The translations under genes were made by a program, and so were the position numbers. Positions 22,152 to 24,667 of a stretch of DNA of 24,667 bases are shown in pieces (position 1 is the stretch's first letter; each line of letters begins with the position of its first letter). The notes beneath the pieces are model-generated. The model saw only the letters and a list, made by a program, of their open reading frames with translations, was not told the DNA's origin and searched no databases. This stretch comes from RGIG7213 sp045544195 (lineage in GTDB: Bacteria; Bacillota; Clostridia; Oscillospirales; CAG-272): contig JAZPYO010000057.1 in assembly GCA_045544195.1 (NCBI GenBank), forward strand, positions 1 through 24,667, read 5' to 3'.

Positions 22152-22628
22152 ATGGTGGATATTACATCGATATACGAATATATTCTGTCAAGAATAGCCG
22201 AAGATTTGAGTCCGTACGGTTATAAAAGGAGCGGAAAAAGTTCTCTCTTTTATCGATATTCCGCTGATAAAAAAGTTGGTTGCGTCTTTGAAATGCAAAA
22301 GTCAATGTTTAATTCTCCCGACGATTATTCTTTCACCTTTAATCTTGGTTGTATTGCACTTTATAATTTGAACGGATATTACAAAGACAAATTGACGCTT
22401 GAAACAGCCAAACTCGCATTAAGATATGACGCAGGTTGTATGCGACTTGGGCATTTGAGCAGAGGTTGTGATTATTGGTGGAACATTACCGATGAAATAT
22501 TAAAAGATTTTTCGATAGAAGAATACTATAATCGTTTTCTTCACCCTGATATTTTAAAAGCGGCGGAGTATCTAAAGGAACAGGCGCACAAAAAGGAAAG
22601 CGTTTATAGCAAAGAGAATAATACATAG
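22152..22628 (+). CDS. DUF4304-like protein, cassette B
   Basis: A 158-residue soluble protein. The block LSPYGYKRSGKSSLFYRY, then VFEMQKSMFNSPDDYSFTFNLG is the recognisable core of the DUF4304 family (short basic 'GFKKKG..FYR' strand, then 'QKS' and 'NLG'). The family has no assigned biochemical role; members often sit as isolated accessory genes. AAGGCGGTGG lies close before ATG 22152. The TAG stop lies within the first bases of the repeat element copy at 22622-22733. Confidence 0.75.
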   Translation: MVDITSIYEYILSRIAEDLSPYGYKRSGKSSLFYRYSADKKVGCVFEMQKSMFNSPDDYSFTFNLGCIALYNLNGYYKDKLTLETAKLALRYDAGCMRLGHLSRGCDYWWNITDEILKDFSIEEYYNRFLHPDILKAAEYLKEQAHKKESVYSKENNT

Positions 22629-22733
22629 ACCTCGTTTACAATCATGGCACAAAAGCCCGACAGAACTCGGACAACTTTTTGTGCCTATCATCGCCAAGGG
22701 ATGAGTGCACCCTAACGGCAAAAATCACGGACT
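22622..22733. repeat. Downstream repeat element R, copy 1
   Basis: About 105-112 bp that aligns nearly without gaps to 23870-23977 at roughly three quarters identity; the best-kept part spans CATGGCACAAAAGCCCGACA. The outer arms GGCACAAAA and TTTTGTGCC form a perfect 9-bp inverted repeat around an inner CCGA/TCGG stem. Both copies lie directly behind a cassette gene. A frame ending CRAFVP is open through both copies on the minus strand, so a decayed gene end is an alternative to a structured element. Confidence 0.7.
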
Positions 22734-22783
22734 GTTTTTGTACGATAGTCTTGTATGGATCTATTTTGTAGTGCTATCACAAG

Positions 22784-22815
22784 AAAAAAGCCAAGTCTTA
22801 CGACTTGGCTTTTTT
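22784..22815 (+). terminator. Terminator of cassette B
   Basis: 14-bp perfect stem (22784-22797 with 22802-22815) with GCCAAGTC-ttac-GACTTGGC, ending in T6; array 3 begins 2 bases later. Confidence 0.9.
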
Positions 22816-22817
22816 CA

Positions 22818-22999
22818 GTGAAATTCGTTCCTGCGGAACGAGTGAAATACGCTGGCGCGTGTGAAATTGCCTGCGGCAGTGAAATACGCCTACGGCGTGT
22901 AAAGGAACGAATTTTATTTCACATTGCGACCAACGGGAGCAATATTTCACAATTCACGAAGTGAATTATTTCACATTCGGCGCAAGCCGAATATTTCAC
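22818..22999. repeat. Fishbone mini-hairpin array 3
   Basis: Spacer word GTGAAAT in the left half (four times) and ATTTCAC in the right half (four times). Hairpins between them: TCGTTCC-tgc-GGAACGA, ACGC-tggc-GCGT, TGCC-tgc-GGCA, ACGCC-ta-CGGCGT, ATTGC...GCAAT, AATTCAC-gaa-GTGAATT and ATTCGGC-gca-AGCCGAAT. The first arm AAATTCGTTCCT (22821-22832) has a second partner AGGAACGAATTT (22903-22914) at the centre. This is the cleanest example of the mirrored layout. Confidence 0.9.
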
Positions 23000-23028
23000 T
23001 TGAAAAAATATCGAATTTATGATATAAT
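23000..23028 (+). promoter_or_regulatory. Cassette promoter C
   Basis: TTGAAA (23000-23005), 17-bp spacer, TGA-TATAAT (23023-23028), starting right after the last ATTTCAC spacer of array 3. Confidence 0.85.
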
Positions 23029-23051
23029 AACAGCAGAAAGGCGGTGTTACT

Positions 23052-23399
23052 ATGGCAGATTCAAAGCTTCGGGATTTATCAACCGATTTTGCTGTAAAAG
23101 TTATCAAAATGTGTGACAGTATATAAGGTCACTATTCCCTCGTAAATCAGTTGGAGCGTTCATCTACCTCTATTGGCGCAAACATTCATGAAGCGAATTA
23201 TGCTCATAGCAAAGCCGACTTTATTGCCAAATTTCAGATTGCCCTGAAAGAGTGCTACGAAACGGAATATTGGCTTGAATTATTTGTAAAATCAGAATTA
23301 CTTGACCGCGAGATTGCAAAAGAGTTATACAATCAGTGTGGAACGATTCGCAGAATGTTGATCGCCTCCATCAACACGGCAAAATCAACAAATCCGTGA
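23052..23399 (+). pseudogene. Four-helix-bundle (S23/IVP-type) protein gene with in-frame nonsense codon
   Basis: From ATG 23052, behind AAAGGCGG, the frame encodes MADSKLRDLSTDFAVKVIKM and four more residues. It meets TAA at 23124-23126 (codon 25) and stays open afterwards through GHYSLVNQLERSSTSIGANI to the stop at 23397-23399, 115 codons in all. The second part is a clear four-helix-bundle family match (SSTSIGANIHEA, FQIALKECYETEYWLELF). The family normally reads Lys or similar at the stop position before GHYS, so a single A-to-T change explains it. The downstream open piece starts with TTG 23151 and lacks a ribosome site. Related to 23S rRNA intervening-sequence proteins and to Avd of diversity-generating retroelements; the cellular role is unknown. 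Confidence 0.85.
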
Positions 23400-23420
23400 G
23401 TTCTTTTCTCGGTTTTCGAT

Positions 23421-23449
23421 TTCACAAAATGTCGCAGATGTGCTATAAT
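23421..23449 (+). promoter_or_regulatory. Promoter of the XRE regulator gene
   Basis: TTCACA (23421-23426), 17-bp spacer, TGC-TATAAT (23444-23449). Unlike promoters A-C and E it is not preceded by a hairpin array. Confidence 0.75.
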
Positions 23450-23478
23450 GTAGTCAAAACAAGAGAAAGGAATACGTT

Positions 23479-23850
23479 ATGAAAGATTTCTTGGAGATAT
23501 TCAAATTACTCCGAAAAGACAAAGGATTAACACAAGAACAGGTTGCCGAGATATTGGGCACATCACCCCAAACAATCAGTCGTTGGGAAACAGGAACTTC
23601 AACCCCTGATATTATGATGTTACCAAAAATCGCATCCTATTTTGACATCACTGTTGACGAACTTTTAGGAATTAAAAAATCCATAAAAAAGCAAAAGATT
23701 TTGTATATTCAATTTCGCTGGCAAGAAAGTGCTGATGTAGTAAATAAATACTTGGACGAAGGATGGACGATAAAGGAAGTGCAATCTCACCCTTTATATG
23801 ATCAGCATCCTGAAGGTGTTGTTATTATCGAAAAAGTAATTTACGAATAA
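23479..23850 (+). CDS. XRE-family HTH regulator with a short C-terminal domain
   Basis: A 123-residue protein. Residues about 7-62 are a classical XRE/Cro helix-turn-helix (LRKDKGLTQEQVAEILG, then SPQTISRWETG and YFDITVDELLG). A Lys-rich link (about 66-72) leads to a roughly 50-residue alpha/beta domain (ILYIQFRWQESADVV... EGWTIKEVQ... VVIIEKVIYE) that resembles small DUF4177/DUF1737-like folds and may sense a ligand or dimerise; this is inference. AAAGGAA precedes ATG 23479. It lies 79 bp behind the four-helix-bundle pseudogene with its own promoter. A second copy of repeat R starts 20 bp behind its stop. Confidence 0.85.
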   Translation: MKDFLEIFKLLRKDKGLTQEQVAEILGTSPQTISRWETGTSTPDIMMLPKIASYFDITVDELLGIKKSIKKQKILYIQFRWQESADVVNKYLDEGWTIKEVQSHPLYDQHPEGVVIIEKVIYE

Positions 23851-23869
23851 TTAAATTCACATACTATAG

Positions 23870-23977
23870 TACATAGATTCGTTTACAAGCATGGCACAAA
23901 AGCCCGACAGACCTCGGATAACTTTTTGCTCCCATCATCGCCAAGGGATAAGTCTATCCGCTGACTGAAAATCACGG
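23870..23977. repeat. Downstream repeat element R, copy 2
   Basis: Second copy of the element at 22622-22733. The shared core includes CATGGCACAAAAGCCCGACA and ATCATCGCCAAGGGAT. The outer TTTTGCTCC arm differs by two bases from perfect pairing with GGCACAAAA, so the outer stem is weaker than in copy 1, while the inner CCGA/TCGG stem is kept. Confidence 0.7.
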
Positions 23978-24013
23978 ATCGATTTCGAAAAAATTGCTCT
24001 ACGGATCGTTTTT

Positions 24014-24184
24014 GAATGATGTTTGCCTATGGCAAATGATGTTGGCTCCGCCAATGATGACGGCTTCGCCTAATGATGTGTGCCTAACGGCACATTGGGC
24101 AACTATCGCATCATTGCGGAACGGAGTGGAGCAACATCATATTTGCAAAGCAAATGCATCATTGGCCGCAGGCGATGCATCATT
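24014..24184. repeat. Fishbone mini-hairpin array 4 (partly decayed)
   Basis: Spacer word AATGATG in the left half and CATCATT in the right half. Hairpins include TTTGCC-ta-TGGCAAA (24022-24036), TTGGC-tcc-GCCAA (24042-24054), GGC-ttc-GCC (24062-24070), TGTGCC-taac-GGCACA (24079-24094) and ATTTGC-aaa-GCAAAT (24141-24155). The centre (24095-24133) is irregular; only TTGCTC (23994-23999) and GAGCAA (24129-24134) remain of the long-range arm pair. No T-run terminator precedes this array. Confidence 0.82.
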
Positions 24185-24212
24185 CGACAAACTAACGGTT
24201 TTGTGATATAAT
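24184..24212 (+). promoter_or_regulatory. Cassette promoter E
   Basis: TCGACA (24184-24189), 17-bp spacer, TGA-TATAAT (24207-24212), immediately after array 4. Confidence 0.78.
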
Positions 24213-24234
24213 GTTTGCAATAGGAGGTGCGGTT

Positions 24235-24468
24235 ATGAAAGAAAATAAACTCGTCGAGCTTTCAATGGACTTTTCTGTTGACATCATTAACCTCGTTAAA
24301 TTCCTAAAGTCGAACCACCCAAAATAGATTATTTCGAAACAGACCCATTGAGCCGACAAAAGGATTCGAACCAGCGAATCACAAATAATGACCTGCTGAA
24401 GACAAAGAAAAAGCCTTCTGCATACATATCTGACCGAAAACGAAGTTTATATCGGAGAAATCAACTAA
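24235..24468 (+). pseudogene. Remnant of a second four-helix-bundle protein gene
   Basis: Behind AGGAGG, ATG 24235 opens a 30-codon frame, MKENKLVELSMDFSVDIINL plus ten residues, that stops at TAG 24325-24327. It matches the N-terminal helix of four-helix-bundle (S23-type) proteins. Further on, codons 24400-24468 read SLLHTYLTENEVYIGEIN and stop, which resembles the third-helix ending LLxxxYLTENE of the same family. The middle, with the SGTSIGAN motif, is missing. I read it as a gene shortened by an internal deletion and frame damage. The N-terminal part is secure; the C-terminal piece is tentative. Confidence 0.6.
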
Positions 24469-24476
24469 ACACCCAA

Positions 24477-24505
24477 GGGTGTCGCATCACGCGGCACCCT
24501 TTTTC
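24477..24505 (+). terminator. Terminator behind the truncated four-helix-bundle gene
   Basis: GGGTGTCGC-atcac-GCGGCACCC stem (one G-T pair) followed by TTTTTCT. Confidence 0.85.
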
Positions 24506-24534
24506 TCTGTATTCACGCATTTTTTGAAAAAATA

Positions 24535-24543
24535 TGTTATAAT
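24535..24543 (+). promoter_or_regulatory. Probable promoter of the sigma-factor gene
   Basis: Extended -10 TGT-TATAAT (24535-24543) without a clear -35, about 60 bases before the start codon. Confidence 0.55.
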
Positions 24544-24605
24544 GTTTGTAACGAAATTCGATTTTCTCCGTCTAACCTATGAGCGCAAAGGAGGTGATGA
24601 TAAGT

Positions 24606-24667
24606 ATGGATTACGAAAAGCTATATAACTCTTACTATATGCAGGTCTATTCGTATGCGGTCTCTCT
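24606..24667 (+). CDS. Sigma-70-family (ECF-type) RNA polymerase sigma factor, N-terminus only
   Basis: A perfect AAAGGAGGTGAT ribosome site precedes ATG 24606. The frame reads MDYEKLYNSYYMQVYSYAVS to the window edge, 20 residues. This opening (MDxEKLYxxYYxxVYxY) is typical of region 2 of ECF-type sigma factors of Clostridia. Too little is visible to name a group or a regulon. Confidence 0.7.
   Translation, partial: MDYEKLYNSYYMQVYSYAVS

Noticed and set aside
21147..22999. CRISPR array
   Set aside because: Short direct repeats with regular inserts, but the repeats are only 7-10 bp, flip orientation at the centre, and the inserts are palindromes of 9-18 bp. No cas genes.
22622..23977. Integron attC sites
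   Set aside because: Nested inverted repeats behind cassette genes invite the comparison, but the RYYYAAC/GTTRRRY core sites are not seen and no integron integrase is in the window.
23994..24206. 70-residue plus-strand ORF across array 4
   Set aside because: It is translation of the hairpin array, has no ribosome site and ends at the cassette promoter.
24350..24385. tRNA T-arm-like stretch on the minus strand (GGTTCGAATCC)
   Set aside because: The T-stem does not pair and no acceptor or anticodon arm can be built around it.
23052..24468. Diversity-generating retroelement (Avd-like four-helix-bundle protein)
   Set aside because: No reverse transcriptase, template repeat or variable repeat is present; the two family members look broken.

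Overview
The window looks like a chromosomal segment of a spore-former-related gut Clostridium (class Clostridia, probably Oscillospirales or a neighbour). Reasons: moderate GC, AGGAGG-type ribosome sites, GTG/TTG starts, TTGACA/TATAAT promoters, a CotH-family lipoprotein, a surface protein with clostridial His/Cys modules and a degenerate sortase-like tail, and a CofE-like F420 ligase homologue of the type seen in many Clostridia. The assignment is inferred from gene families only.

Layout. 1-374: truncated IS200/IS605-type transposase gene (tnpA) and its hairpin-rich upstream end. 382-4946: housekeeping and cell-surface genes: a pentose-phosphate-epimerase-like protein and an L,D-transpeptidase (minus strand), divergent from a CotH lipoprotein and a CofE-like protein (plus strand). 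5126-10122: a phase-variation module. A large wall-anchored surface protein (minus strand) lies downstream of a 28-bp inverted-repeat pair that encloses a promoter, and a tyrosine recombinase gene abuts the pair. In the sequenced orientation the clear promoter points away from the surface protein gene (predicted OFF). 10323-12518: a Cys-rich conserved protein, an OmpR-type regulator lacking the phospho-acceptor Asp, and a GNAT acetyltransferase. 12515-18240: a minus-strand operon of fused SGNH-alpha/beta hydrolase, fhs, tsaE, tsaB, rpiB and ruvX, tightly spaced or overlapping. 18389-20832: a polar amino-acid ABC importer (lipoprotein, permease, ATPase). 20906-21101: tRNA(CAU) and tRNA-Trp.

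21102-24667 is an accessory region with little resemblance to the rest. It is a row of small cassettes: a strong terminator, then an array of mini-hairpins, then a promoter with an extended -10 (TGATATAAT in all four array-linked cases, 17-bp spacing), then one small gene (unknown protein; DUF4304-like; four-helix-bundle protein with a nonsense codon; truncated four-helix-bundle protein). An XRE regulator sits behind the third cassette gene without its own array. Each array is built alike although its sequence differs: a short spacer word repeats between unrelated mini-palindromes, and the word flips to its reverse complement at the middle of the array. The first hairpin's arm also has a second partner at the array centre, so two folds compete. 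This bipartite 'fishbone' array, reused with four different spacer words in about 3 kb, is the best candidate here for an undescribed element. A roughly 105-bp repeat also lies behind two of the cassettes. The window ends in the first codons of an ECF-type sigma factor.

Two systems deserve follow-up: the invertible promoter controlling a surface protein (known principle, clear example) and the fishbone cassette arrays (function unknown).
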